From the NCBI RefSeq assembly GCF_000972845.2, contig NC_040022.1:11019422-11083421 (forward strand): a stretch of 64,000 nt of DNA. Direction: 5' to 3'. The translations under genes and the position numbers were made by a program. This DNA comes from Larimichthys crocea (lineage: Eukaryota > Chordata > Actinopteri > Sciaenidae). Below the pieces are notes generated by a model, which saw nothing but the letters and a program-made list of their open reading frames with translations, had not been told where the DNA came from and made no database searches. This document shows positions 35,151 to 57,945 of the stretch, one piece after another. Each line of letters begins with the position of its first letter. Positions within the stretch are counted from its first letter, which is position 1.

Positions 35151-37238
35151 TTTGGGTTTCTTGGAGCATTGATTTCTATTGGATTTGCGGAGAAAATCAA
35201 CAGTTAACTAAAAAGAACTTTGTGTTTATTTTTCCTAACTAGGACCAAATGACTTACAGTATATGTTATTTCTAGGAAACATCTAAGGGAATGTGTTAAT
35301 GCAGTAAGGAAGAAAAGAATATCTCGCTCAAAATGCACAATGATGTCATCCTCTCACGCGTCAGCGAGTCAGTGTTAATTAGAAAATCGTCATCTTTTCT
35401 GTGTTTTTACTTTACTGACCTATTTTGTATTTATTTTTCAGAGCTAAATATGATAAATACAGAGTAGTCTGACATGTTAACACAGGGTGTTTCTACTTAA
35501 CCCAGAGGCATAACTTAAGCGTATACCCACTACTCCAGACATCACTACACCGCTGCAATTAGCATTTCTTTTTAAACGGCCATAAGACTTCACTCCGTCT
35601 TCTCACTTCACTGTGTAAATCTTTCTTTGTTTGGTCTTTAGAGATTTATTATTACACGTTCATACAGTTTGGTGACTTTTAACACGCCGACTGATTATAA
35701 AAAGAGTCAAGATTGGTGCAGCAGAGGCTGATAAATCCTGACTATGAGTCAAGCTTCAATGATGCTGAATCCATCCTACAGCTCACACAATGCAGCTCAG
35801 TGGCATCTTTCATTAGACTCTCCCTGTCTGTTAAATACCCTCATCTTTACAGCTCCATGTCCACAGAACACAAGATTTCTCTAAAAGATTAAAGATTAAA
35901 TCCAAGTCATTCCGCTTTAATCATTGCAGTTAGTGGGTTCACACACAGGGCAGCAAGGCACTGTTGAGTCCAAAACGAAGGAAACTATCGTGACTTATTA
36001 GCTGTGTTCACCATTTGCTTCTATTAGATCTCCCCTGTTGTATAAACTCTGCTCTACTTTAGATAAACTATGCGTGTCCTGTTAGTGACCCAGCTAAGAA
36101 GAACAGGAACAGAGAGAAGGTCCACAGCTATTGTGAAGCATTAGCGTGTTAACAGTTAGCTCTGCCCAAGACAGCCATCCACCATCTAGCCTTTGAGTTT
36201 ACCTTTGTATGACTCATGCTCAGTGCTCTTACGGCTGAGCTTTTTCTCACCCAACACATTTCATTGATTCTGTATGTCACCAAGCTTCTATGAGCAATTA
36301 TTTATGAAATCATCAGGTTATTTTTTCAGATGTTGGGAATCATCTTTTCAGAGCCCCATGACAGCTCGTTTTCACAGGCTGAGAAGTACTTGATGTGTAA
36401 ATTGGCCCTACTGTGTAAAATTGGTAGAGAGCCACTTTGAACCTACTGTAGGTCAGTGGCTGATTAGCTGACAGGCAGTATTTGCTTTATGTTGACTTCT
36501 CCCCAAAACTGAAGACAAAATGCCAGAGCAGGGTCCATGAGAGATTTGCAGTAAATAATGAAAACCAACCAGCTCTTTAATGTCCATACAGTGTCAGTGT
36601 TGGCTTTGATTGCAGTTTTCCATAGTTTGATCTGTTATTATTTTACCTCTTTGTGATGTATCTCTTTAGGTGTGGTGGTACCAAGACAACTAACAGCATT
36701 TATTTGTTGGTTATCTTCCATCCTTGGGACATCTCAGAGGCCACTGATATGTGGAACCCCACCACAGACAACCAAACCTGATGCAGGACATCAGCTGGTG
36801 TCTCTGTCCACATAATGGACCTGTTAGGCATTAACACCTTGTGTTTTTTAAAGCCATAACAAAGCCTCCATAAAGCCAGCGTGGAGGCTGGAGCTAGAAT
36901 GTGAATATATATTTGAAAGGCTTTCTACGTTAATGCAGCTCTGCCTGCAGGTCACTGGGTTAAAAGACAGGAGGGGAATTTTAAAGGCTCTGCTTTTTAA
37001 AGGATGCTGCATCTGAATGCTGAGGAGAAAAACACCAGGATACTACCCTCCTTACTCAATGATATACATGCCAATAAAACTGAAGCAGAGTTTATAGCCT
37101 ACAATAAGGGGATATAATATACACACTCCAAAAAATATTTAGGCCAAAATGCAGGACCTATGTATTTCAGTTGCATAGAAAATTCCCATCCATTTTAATT
37201 ACACAGTTTTAATATAAATTAACTAATAAATGTAATGT
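35151..37238. other. No gene recognised
   Basis: About 2 kb of non-coding sequence. A possible repeat scrap is at 36,350-36,435 ('cgttttcacaggctgagaag', 'tgtgtaaaattggtagagag'), with a related stretch at about 59.23-59.30 kb. Confidence 0.4.
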
Positions 37239-37423
37239 GAAGCAAGTAATAAGATTTATGTAATAGTACTAATAAACTCAATGTGCTTCCACTACACACA
37301 GCCAGGTTTATGCATTGAATATTAATGAAGCCACTTTGGTCTGAACCCAAAAGCCAACAGCGAAATTGACTGCAGTCGTTTTGAGTTTATTAGTACTATT
37401 ACATGAATCTTATTACTTGCTTC
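37239..37423. repeat. 43-bp near-perfect inverted repeat with 99-bp loop
   Basis: The left arm 37,239-37,281 (gaagcaagtaataagattta onwards) and right arm 37,381-37,423 are complementary at 42 of 43 positions; the only mismatch is T against C. The similarity stops sharply at both arm ends. The loop has no recognised content. It could be a small foldback element, or a hairpin formed if transcribed. Confidence 0.9.
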
Positions 37424-38224
37424 AGTATGAACACATTCTCTTTAGACTGCGATGTTTAATCGTCTGACATCAGGCATCATTGTGTACCAGTCCCTGTGCC
37501 CTCTGTCAGATATCAATGTTTAAATTGTTGCACCATCAAGCTAGCCCGAGGTCCCATTTTGTCCATAATTAAGTGATATAAATATCTCAATTAATAACAG
37601 CTTGTTTCAGATTAGACAAAGGCAAATTGTTATGTAGTGCCTTGTGTGACTTGTTCAGTGGGATGGAATACTTGACTTCAGTAAATTCCGCCCTCTGCAA
37701 GTTGATTTTATGGAATTAATTTTAATACTCAACAAACACGACGGCATGATTTAGAAATGATCAGTGTAAATGTGTTTGGAAGTATCTCTATCTCTAAATC
37801 ATTGTTATTACTGCTCCTGGCAGGTAAACCACCTGCTTCTAGTGGTGGGCGGACGTGACTTAGATGCAAAAAATGTTAATTTGATACTGTTTTTGTCAAA
37901 AACCTGTAGCCAAAACACAGACTAACTAAAGGCTTTGGGTGTTGTTAAGTTGTTTACATATTATTTATATTTTCACCAGTTGTTGTTTTTGTTGTTGAGA
38001 ATTAAAATAGTTTCTTAACAGTACTTGTTTGTTTTAATTTGTTTACTGGTTTGTGAGCACTTTTTCTTTAAGATTTTTCTGAAAAAAAAAAATAATAATA
38101 AAGCATTTTCTACTTAATTATAAACTTTGTCCTAATTCTGTCCTGGGTTTTAACTATTTAATAATAAAAAAGGAAACATCACAAAAAAACACTTAAAGGT
38201 CATGAAAATGAATTAAGATTTAGC
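37424..38224. other. No gene recognised
   Basis: AT-rich spacer upstream of rpain. Confidence 0.4.
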
Positions 38225-38509
38225 AATTCAATGACGCATCCACCGATAAATGCCGATACTGGCCCTTATTTACTTATCGGATCGATACCAAAAATATGCA
38301 GTATAACACGCCACTACCTACTTCCCCCTATTTGGCGGGGTCAAACTACATATCCCATCATGCAACCCGCGGCTGCGCGCCTCAACTTCCGGGACACGGG
38401 GTTAAAAGCTGGAATGTTTTGGTTTTGAAGTCACAGCCACAGTTTCAGACACTTTGTCTGAACAAGTCTTTAAATTTATGTCACATTAGACTTACTGTCA
38501 GCGACACAA
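38225..38509 (+). promoter_or_regulatory. rpain: rpain promoter and 5' UTR, partly repeat-like
   Basis: It lies directly upstream of the rpain ATG. It holds a CpG-rich part with ACTACATATCCCATCATGCA (38,345-38,364), matching the ZNF143/SBF consensus ACTACAnnTCCCAnnATGC, and an ETS-like 'acttccgggacac'. The left part ('gacgcatccaccgataaatg', 'cttatcggatcgataccaaa') resembles the end of a fish hAT-type repeat, so the promoter may be of transposon origin. No TATA box is evident. Confidence 0.6.
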
Positions 38510-40682
38510 ATGGACGCTCTGCACCGACACCGCTCACTTTATAAAGGAACGACGCCGCCATGGAAAGAAACGTACCGCAAGGTGACGAACCGTCCGTCTG
38601 TTAGCTGCAAGGCTAGCATGTAACAGAGTTTAACATTGTTTCAACATAGTTTAACGTTGTTTAAACGTTGGGCTGTCCTGTGTTTCTCATGTCCTCTGTA
38701 GCGCTGTGTCGACAGGCTAAAAAACAGCCGGTCCAGGCTGCTGGAGAGATACCGCCAGATCGAAGACAGCCAGAAGAAAAACTCCGGGGCCTCCATCATC
38801 GTCCAGGAGGTGATGGAGGAGGAGTGGACCGCCCTGCAGTCAGAGGACCGGGGACTGCCCTCTCTGTGGGGGCCACAGGGCCTGACAGAGGTCGGTCTCT
38901 CTCAGTCTGTAGCTTTGACAGATCAGCTTGTCACAAATGTTCAAAATAAGTCTTAACATGAAGTTTTAAAAAAATCGAGCTGCATTGACTGTCTGCTCTG
39001 TTTGCCTCTGGACAGATGTCCAGTGTCATGAATGAACTGTCGGTGCTCGAAGAGATCGAGCAGGAGCTCACGTTTCACGGTAATGCATGTGAACAAAACA
39101 AATAGCAGCGTGGTGGAGACATTTCTGCGGACGCACTGGAAATAAAGCTGGACGAGCCTGCTGAGTCAAGTGGTGTGTTCTCTTCTTTGTGCTGCAGAAA
39201 TGTCCATCATCGAGGAGTACGAGAGGAACCAGCAGTTTGAGCAGCAGTACATATCGTCTGTCGTGGACGGGATGGATGACACGCGTATTATTTGTCCCTT
39301 ATGTCACATGTGAGTGCCTTTAAACGTTCAACAGCATGAAGTTATACTGTATGTCGTAGAAAATCTGTCACTGCTGGCATGTGTCAGTGGTTGTATTGAT
39401 AACAAATGTGTTTTTATGAATCAATATTATGTGCACGCATGGAAAAAATAAGTACACCTCCAGATGCCAAAATCCACAGAGCTCTCTGAGGGGGATAAAT
39501 CTGGCGAAGACTTAAAAAAATGATTGGAAATCAATCATTCCACAGCTCAGAAGATTTCAGACTCTCGCCAACTTGTTGCCAACTTATTTTACTCCTCAAG
39601 CCAACTGTAAGAAGCTAAAGGGAGTCGCACAGAACCCCAAAGTGTTATCGCGGGATCTGCTGGTCGCCAGTGCCTGAGTCTGCTATTAGAAACTGACTGC
39701 ACTTGTTCGCCCTGCCAGGAGAAAACCTTTGCTGTTTGCAAAGAACGTCAACACAAGATCACAGTTTGCCAGTGATTATCAAGGCAGGGGCTGTGTTCTC
39801 TGGAATACTGTTCTCTGGATTTAATCACAACAACATGAGACATGTTTGACAAAAAAACAAACATCCCGTTTAACCAGAAGAACCTCATACCTTCTGTAAT
39901 ACATGGCAGTGGCAGTATCATGGTTCAAGTCTGCTTCGCTCCCTCCGGGTCCGGTCAAAGGGTCATTGAATATCACACCGAGGAATGCATGAGGCAGAAG
40001 ACAAAAGTGAAGATAATGATCCAAAGGACGGCTGGAAATCCCCAAAAGAATGATGGCAAAAGGAAAGCTGGAGGGTTCTGGATGGGAATCCTGTTGAAAT
40101 GCAGTGGGGAGATTTGAAATGCCTCAAACGTAGCTCAGTTGGAAAACTTCTGCATGGTAGAGAGAGCAAATATTTCTCCCAGTCGCTGTCAGAGACCATC
40201 ATTGGAAACATTTCCACAAGTTGTTTCTGCCAAAAGGGAGCTGAGCTCACATTGAGTATTAATGTCCACATATGTTTAAAAAATAAAATGCTGTTTGTGT
40301 CTTGCAGGAATAACTTGAACATCAACAGCCATTTTGTCTCGTGTACCTGTGGACTATATGTTAACACTAAGGTTTGTGTTAGATTTTCTCATTACAAATG
40401 ATGGACAAGTAAGGTCATATTACAGGATACCATTTATTTAAAAAAAAAAGAAGAAAAAAGCTGGTGGTTCAGTTCAGTAATTGCTTCATTTGAAATACTT
40501 AAAAGCAGCACGTTGTCCACTTTTGTCTTTAGAACCGGAACATCACTCCTGATGTCTTGCAGCATCTCCTGGAGTCCCGGGTGTCGGAGCACATGGAGGA
40601 CTGTTTGCACAACCCTGTTTTCTCCGTAGCTCCCAACACAGACAGCTCTGCTAACCTGCTCATAAGCTGCAAGGTACAGTAT

Positions 40683-40759
<77 letters not shown>

Positions 40760-40893
40760 CTTGTTGCCCTTGTAATGTTTTCTGCTGCTTCTCTGACCCA
40801 GTTCAGTCAGTGTGCCACGCACTAACAGTAGTATCACTTTCTGTTTGTTTTCTCTGCTTTCAGGTGTGTGACTACCTGTCCATTGTGCTGTGA
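38510..40893 (+). CDS. rpain: RPA-interacting protein (RPAIN / RIP)
   Basis: Seven exons: 38,510-38,581; 38,702-38,890; 39,016-39,079; 39,198-39,309; 40,308-40,371; 40,533-40,673; 40,864-40,893. All splice sites are GT-AG and phases agree, giving 223 residues (human 219). The N-terminus RSLYKGTTPPWKETYRKRC matches the family's conserved basic start (human RRSLYKLVGSPPWKEAFRQRC). It is followed by LQEVMEEEW-type sequence (VQEVMEEEWTALQS), LSVLEEIEQEL and SIIEEYE. A C-terminal zinc-finger region has CPLC, CTC and later C/H residues. Known role: binds replication protein A and takes it into the nucleus. I chose this ATG, not the one at 38,560 (shifted frame), because it keeps the SLYK...PPWKE block. 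psmd11 begins 1.15 kb downstream on the same strand. Confidence 0.95.
39425..40262 (+). mobile_element. Degenerate Tc1/mariner-type transposon in rpain intron 4
   Basis: The segment carries broken pieces of a Tc1-like transposase on the plus strand: KNLIPSVIHGSGSIMVQVCF (normally K..IPTVKHGGGSIMLWGCF), a trace of the 'DNDPKH' region near 'gataatgatccaaag', then PVEMQWGDLKC (normally NPIEMLWGDLKR), and 'tctcccagtcgctgtcagag' from the terminal region. Frames change between the pieces, so it is inactive. The left end 'gcatggaaaaaataagtaca' resembles the end sequence of such elements; a matching right terminal repeat was not found. Confidence 0.75.
40685..40757. repeat. (GT)n microsatellite in rpain intron 6
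   Basis: Uninterrupted GT run of about 36 units that starts 12 bases after the exon 6 donor. Confidence 0.95.
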
Positions 40894-40971
40894 AAGCAGG
40901 CGTGCCTTCATGAGTGACTGAACTCGTGAGATCTGATGTTTGAGTTTTCTGTGCTCTCTGTCTATATTTGA

Positions 40972-40977
40972 AATAAA
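40972..40977 (+). terminator. rpain: rpain polyadenylation signal
   Basis: AATAAA about 80 bp after the stop codon, followed by a T-rich stretch. No competing signal lies before it, so the 3' UTR is very short. Confidence 0.75.
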
Positions 40978-40999
40978 GATTATTTTTTTTAATATTTAA

Positions 41000-41872
41000 T
41001 GTGTGGGTGTTCTTTTTATTGGACTGTACCATTCCACACCCACGGACTCAAAACTCTGACACACACACGTGCACAAATTTTTATTGAAACTAAGAAATTC
41101 GAGTTACTTTAATGATAACCGTGTGTATGATTCTATAGTTTTATATATTTCTTTAATCTAGTGCAGCATTTCCCTGTGTTTTCACTGTATATAGTTTCAA
41201 ACAAATACCAGGAGATACATTTCTCTGCAGAAACATGGGATCAATAGTCATCAATAATTCATCCACACTGAGTGTGTAATCAGCACATAATTATGGCTAT
41301 TTTGGCTTAATTTGATACTTGACACTCATTTATCAGCCTGTAACAAAAACTAATGGTAGCCCATAGCATAGCTGTCTGAACTGCAGGTCTGAAAGAGATC
41401 ACCTGTGGTCAGGGCCGGCCGCTGGCATAAGCAGACAATGCGGTTGCTTAGGGCCACAACTGATCTTTGAACAGTTTCAGTTTTCTACACTATTATTTAC
41501 ATTTCACATTATGTTTCTGTTTGTAGCCACTTGCCAACCCTCAAATACAGCAAGAGATTTGATGTTGAATGATCTGTCCATCTCTGTTGTGTGTGTGTTC
41601 ATTCAGGTATTAGAGGTGTGTGCCACATTAGGAGTTTTTTGGGTCCCACAAACGAAATCTCGTTTAGGGCCACTAAATGCCTGTGGTAACACCGCGAGAT
41701 TAATCAAGACACACCTGCACATCTCAGACTAATTATCACTCAAACGCGTCCTGTCGTCCACTTTACCGTTGAGCACTAAATGTTCATAAACATATAAACT
41801 TCAGAGAGCTTAGCAGCATTAACCCGTCGTTATAAAACAGCAATTTGTCTGAGAAATTACTAAAATTGACGA

Positions 41873-41903
<31 letters not shown>

Positions 41904-41929
41904 GTCTGCGTTTCTTTGCATGTTAGCGC
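41000..41929. other. rpain-psmd11 intergenic region
   Basis: No exon seen. A repeat fragment at about 41,408-41,460 ('cagggccggccgctggcata', 'gcggttgcttagggccacaa') and at 41,640-41,685 looks like a fish transposon. A short AT run covers 41,872-41,895. Confidence 0.5.
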
Positions 41930-42044
41930 TCGGCATCACCGATAGGGGGCGACATTGCTCCGACGTCTGCGGAGCTACCTGACCGGAAAACAAGCGCGCC
42001 GAGCAGAGCGGAGCGGAGCGGAGGCAGGCAGAGAGAGAGGAAAG
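41930..42044 (+). promoter_or_regulatory. psmd11: psmd11 promoter / 5' UTR in a CpG island
   Basis: CpG content rises sharply here and stays high through exon 1 and into intron 1. It includes 'ccgatagggggcgacattgc', a repeated 'gcggagcggagcgg' and a purine-rich leader before the ATG. No TATA box. Typical of a housekeeping gene. Confidence 0.65.
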
Positions 42045-47175
<5,131 letters not shown>

Positions 47176-49500
47176 GGTCAGCCCATGATAGAGCCATGAG
47201 GTCTGTGTCTATGAGCGATGAGTCATAAATGACACGGTGCAGTCACCTGAGCATAACGCAGCAGGCTGAGATCCACTTTGGACTATTACAAGTGTCTTGT
47301 GCAGAGCTGAAAACAGTAATTGTGCAGTGTAATAGATTACATAGTGAGGTCATCACTTCTCCTTTATCTTAACCTCTGAAGGACGACTTGATGGATCAGT
47401 GAGATGACACTTCTTTGTTTTGTTAATGAGTGACTGTTTGGATTCTGCTGGATTGATAGTGAGATGTTCTGTCAGCTCAGACCTGGACTGTGAGACACGC
47501 TGCTTTAAACTGCATGTGGGCAGAGTGAACACGTCGGCGCCGTGTGAAACCACTTACTCTGACTCACTCCTTTGTCGTGTCTCACTCGCCGCCTTGAGCC
47601 ACGACTCTTACCCGAATGCACAGATTTGATTGGCTGAACAGCATGTGACATTCTTTACAACTCCTCAAACTGGTCTGCGAGCCTTTGGGGACGCTGAACC
47701 AGCATCGTAAAGTTAGAAGAGAAGAAAGAAAAGCTGCAGTGTTTAAAATAGAAACACTCCGACTCTGCGGGGAGATGCTTCTCTCATATTATAAGACTGG
47801 TGACGTTGTCAATATTTCTTGTTGTCAGCTATTCCCATCAAAAGACCAAACCATGGACTGAGCCTGGTACATCTTTCCTCTGGACCACCTCCTGTGCACT
47901 GATTTAATGACATCAACATTACATTTAGTTAAATTCAAAATAAAGTCATTGTTGTTCGTTCAGCTCAGTTCCCACAGCCTGTGCAGTAACTTCACATCTG
48001 TCAGTCTGAGCACAGTTTGATCATGAAGAGTCATTAGTTGTCACATAACACTCTGACCAGTTTATGAAGTGTATATTAATCCATTCATATCTGTCCAGTA
48101 ATTGTAAGGCTGCGGCCTGGAGCAGGTTAGCTTAGCTTAGCAAAAACAGACTGGAAACAGGGAGAGTCTCTGTGTGTAACCAAGTGAGGAAATGTGAAAC
48201 TCTTCAGGCTAACAGCAGCCTCATGTTTCTGTAAACTTCTCCTCCCCCCCTCAGGGAGAGCCAAACCATCGGTCCTCCTTGTTCCGGAGTGACGTGGGCC
48301 AGTCAAGACCTCCGTTGATTTATCACTTCAACCCAGGAGGGACGAGGGGAGGAGGAGGAGGAGGAGGAGGAGGAGATTACAAACATTTTAACAACCCAGC
48401 AAGCAAACAAACAGACAAACCAGCCGACCACCTGAAGACGACCTCGACAGAACCAACAAACTGAGCGGGTGGAGGGCACCGCTCCTCCTGGTCCCCCTTC
48501 AGCCCCACCTCCCCCACCACCACCACCACCCTGCGCTCTCCTCCCATCCCTCTCTACCTTCCAACCTGACCGGGTTGATCTGACACAGCGTGCTCCTCCC
48601 TATGGACAAATCCAGGCACTGTGCCCCCTCCTCTCTCCTCCACCACTGGTTTATGTAAAATTGGACAAGCCCCGCCCTGCCCCCCCCATTACCCCCCCTG
48701 TTTCTCTCTGCACTGGCCATCAGGGAATCTTGTAATATACCAATAAAAATACATATACAGTACTTATACATACATGTATTATATATAAAAAAAAAAATGG
48801 TGGGTCTGTTCTCAGAGTGTAACGGTGGGGGGGGGTTAACGTGGGTTGGTTGGTCTGTCCCCCCCCCCCTCGCCGGACCCTAAATCTGAATGTTTGAATC
48901 TGTCCATTTTTCTGCGGTTTTGAAGAATCACATGACATCACCTGACCCCGCCCCCTCCAGTCTCCTCACCTCCTCACTACGACCATCACCTCCCCTCCTT
49001 CATTCACAAGGCATTCTGGGATTTGTGGACCACACAGGGAACGCGCTGTCATGTCCACTCGGGACCACGCCACAGAGGACCTCCATCACCACAGTGAAGG
49101 AGGGGGTCTCTTAAAGTCCAACTTCCTCTGCCCTGCAGCTCCTACTTCCTGTTTGTATATAACATTGCCAAGCGCCTCTGTTCATCTAAGGCCCAACGTA
49201 TTCACTCTGTCCTCCCCCACCCCACCCTTTTTTTATAACACGTAAGAACAGAATCGACCTCACCGCCACTGAGAGCTTGGTCAGTCACACAAAGTGCTTT
49301 TGACGCTCCGACACGTGACTGGAGAGGGAACTCTGCGTTCTGAGACGCAACGATTTGTCCGTGCAGAAAGAGAGGGCGCGTTTCGCTGAAGAAAATCAAG
49401 CTGTACATTTCTGGGAACTTCATTTTGCAAGGACTCGAGGGTTTACCATATATGACATAGAGAAAGACAAACGCTAATAAAAAAATGAAACCTGTAAGTT
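47176..49500 (+). other. psmd11: psmd11 3' UTR with a probable UTR intron and last exon
   Basis: The stop codon is followed by one G and then GTCAGC (donor at 47,176/47,177). A strong acceptor 'tctcctccccccctcag|gg' lies at 48,254/48,255. This suggests a 1,078-bp 3' UTR intron and a non-coding last exon from 48,255, with a long C/T-rich part. Polyadenylation signals are at 48,742-48,747 (AATAAA) and 49,476-49,481. An alternative unspliced form could end at AATAAA 47,939-47,944. A GGA run lies at 48,350-48,374 and a family-C repeat fragment at 48,120-48,200. Confidence 0.5.
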
Positions 49501-49679
49501 GTGTGATTTCAGGAATCTGGAGATGAACATGTGTGTCAGGGTTTTTGTCTTTGCTTCATGAAGCTTCAAGGATTTCAAATGGAGTTGGAGAGTGATGACT
49601 CACTAAATAACTTCAAACTTGTATTCATAACTATGTTAGTTCCAGCTACATTAGTGTAAAATGACCTAAAAATAACAAT
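49501..49679. other. psmd11-dlx3 intergenic region
   Basis: Nothing recognised. Confidence 0.4.
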
Positions 49680-49820
49680 AGTTTTCGAAGGAGCCTTTTA
49701 TACCTAGAGATGTCACAGGTCCTCTTCCGGAGAACCGCTGGTTTTGAACGGCTACTGTTTCTACAGTAGCCCAGAACGGACAAACTAAACACCGGCTTTA
49801 ATCCTTTAACATTTTAGACA
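49680..49820 (+). repeat. Dispersed fish repeat B
   Basis: Blocks 'gaaggagccttttataccta', 'ggtcctcttccggagaaccg' and 'tctacagtagcccagaacgg' match the family at 21,180. Confidence 0.65.
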
Positions 49821-51517
49821 CGGTTCTTGCCACTGTAGTGTTTCTCCTTAATGCTAGGAGAGCATGACACAGGGAGATTGGGTCTGAAGCACACATTGTG
49901 ACTGAGAATTCATGAAAAGCAACCGCTGAAATCACAATAAATGGTCAACATAGAGTTAGATTAATGGTCGAAGGAGGTCAAAATAAATGCTTTGAATACT
50001 AATCTGAAAGTACAAATGCTTCATGTAAGATAAGAAACTTAATACAAGACAAGTAAAGACTCATAAATAAGAAATAAATAGGAAGTCATGAAGTCATGCT
50101 GCTGTTAAAGAGTGACAGCTGTTGGAATGAAGGACTTGTGGTAGATCGATGAAGGAGCTGTTTAAGGCCTCCACAGTGTGATGCAGGAGGTGAGAGGAGG
50201 AGTTCATGATGGATGTCAGCTCTGCTAAAGTGTAGTGAACAAAGTAATAGTCGGACAAATGCAAAACTGACCAAATCTTTTAAACAAACTATGTTTTATA
50301 TCAGTCATCTGTCTTAAAACAACGTCCGCTTCATTATTGCTTGAAATAAAGACATTTGGAACATGAAGGATGGTGCTGATGAAGGTGTAAACATCTGGAT
50401 TCACTGCTTTACACAAGAAAATAGACACGATCAAGAAAATACACGGAAAGACTTTTAACCTGAATCAGTGTTTATTGATCAGAGGTTGACTCATTTCTTC
50501 TCAGTTGACCTGCTGGTTTAACAGCTCACCTCATGTCTCAATATTTCCTGAGAACTTCATTTTCAAGTCTGAGTCTCAACAGTGACACCTAGTGGCCAGA
50601 CTTTCTCACATAGCCTGAATTAAACTCCAAACTATCAGTGACATGGAAACTTCTCTGCACTGTGTGCTTTTATTTGGCGTTTTTTCAGAAATGTCTCTTT
50701 TTCCACATGGAAATGACTGTAAGTGACTCTTAACTCCCTTTTAAAGTCTCTCTTGCAGTCAGGTGCTGGGTGGTATAGTCTCGTGTGTGGTGTCACCTGC
50801 ACTGACTCTTTAGGAATGTAACATCCACCTAATGTTTATGGTGGCTCCTCTTCTTTGTCTCTTCCCTGAGGCATGGGAGAAGCCCGGGGCTCGAGTCAAC
50901 ACATGTAAAGCAGGAAAAGCCCCCTTTTCTTTTTAAATGAGTCTTGATTAAGTGTAAATAACTCCCAACACGGTTCGACAACAGCACCCTGGGTCTGGAT
51001 CTGCATGTGAATGGCAGGCAGCGCCGTAAAGCTAATGCGTAAACACTCCTTATCACAACACCATTATGCGCGGGTTCAATCTTTATCTCCTCTGCTGAGG
51101 ATCTCGTGTGTGCTCGTTAGGTCTACAGGATATGTTGGAAGGCGAATGTTAGTTGGAAGACTTTACGGGCTTGCCAACTGTTTATGCGCTCTGGTGCAGG
51201 CCCGAGGAGAGGCTTACTGGAGGTTTCTGTGGGGAGAAGAAGGGAGCCAGACAGGCGACAGTCAGCACTGTCTTGGCCTCGGGGCAGAGGCAGGGAGCGA
51301 GCATGCGAGCCAATGAGAAGGAGGCTTGGCTCAGCTCGGCGCGCCCTGTAATTACGAGCTCTAGTTGGGTTGGGCGCCGCCACGGTGGACAGCCCTGCTG
51401 CTGCGTTAAGGGAGTTTGGGAACGCCAGCTCCAGACTGTGAGGACTGCTCAACACTGCTGCTTTACAGTTTAAGAGCAAACACACACATACACACACACA
51501 GGAAAAAAGTCCTAAGA
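49821..51517 (+). other. Upstream region and 5' UTR of dlx3
   Basis: No exon seen in 49.8-51.2 kb. The last 300 bp are more GC-rich and carry the expected dlx3 start of transcription and leader, ending with a CA-rich 'cacacacatacacacacaca' stretch 18 bases before the ATG. No TATA box was assigned with confidence. Confidence 0.45.
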
Positions 51518-57347
<5,830 letters not shown>

Positions 57348-57945
57348 CGCTGAACACACAGACACACACATCAGTGATGTTTCACTGGAGCCCAGCGCTT
57401 AAACACAGGGGGTATTTTTTCTTTTTCTTTTTGTTGGATGAGTGCTGAAACACCTGACATTGATCATCAGACACGAGTCATGACTGTAAAAACCTGACAC
57501 ACGTGTTGTAAAACAGGCTTCTCTACAGTAAATGTGGAGTAAAAACAAGTGCTGGCCTTACATAACCATGTCGTCTTCAGCTCTCGAGTTTATGAACTCA
57601 TAACATTGAGGTTATAGCGCAGATTAGGGTGATGGAGGTGGGTTTTATGCTGAGACTGATACTGATTTTGAATATTTAATATTTTGACCATATTTATACC
57701 AAAGCTGCATTGATTCAGTCATTCCCTTAAAAGGTTCTCCTAAAAACAGGCCTCACACTGCATCTTCACTCTAAAACCCAATACTACTGAGATTGTTCTG
57801 GGCTTTGCAGAAAATCCGAGCCGACCACGCCAGCACGGGGAACTTTAGGCTACGCAAGGCTTTAAATTTGAAAAGTGTTTGAGGTAGCTGTGGTCAGAGG
57901 TGAACAACACTGAAAGGCTGATAACCTTTTAAAATAAAACATCAA
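57348..57945 (+). other. dlx3: dlx3 3' UTR
   Basis: Sequence after the stop codon, with AATAAA at 57,933-57,938 as the first good polyadenylation signal. A longer UTR cannot be excluded. Confidence 0.5.

Noticed and set aside
37800..38224. Possible exon or repeat upstream of rpain
   Set aside because: AT-rich, no open frame or repeat wording that I could defend.
38560..38581. ATG with Kozak context GCCGCCATGG as rpain start
   Set aside because: The frame does not join exon 2 correctly. The ATG at 38,510 gives phase 0 and the conserved SLYK...PPWKE block.
40529..41032. 167-codon minus frame opposite rpain exons 6-7
   Set aside because: It is produced by the GT repeat read as Thr-His and by the shadow of the rpain exons.
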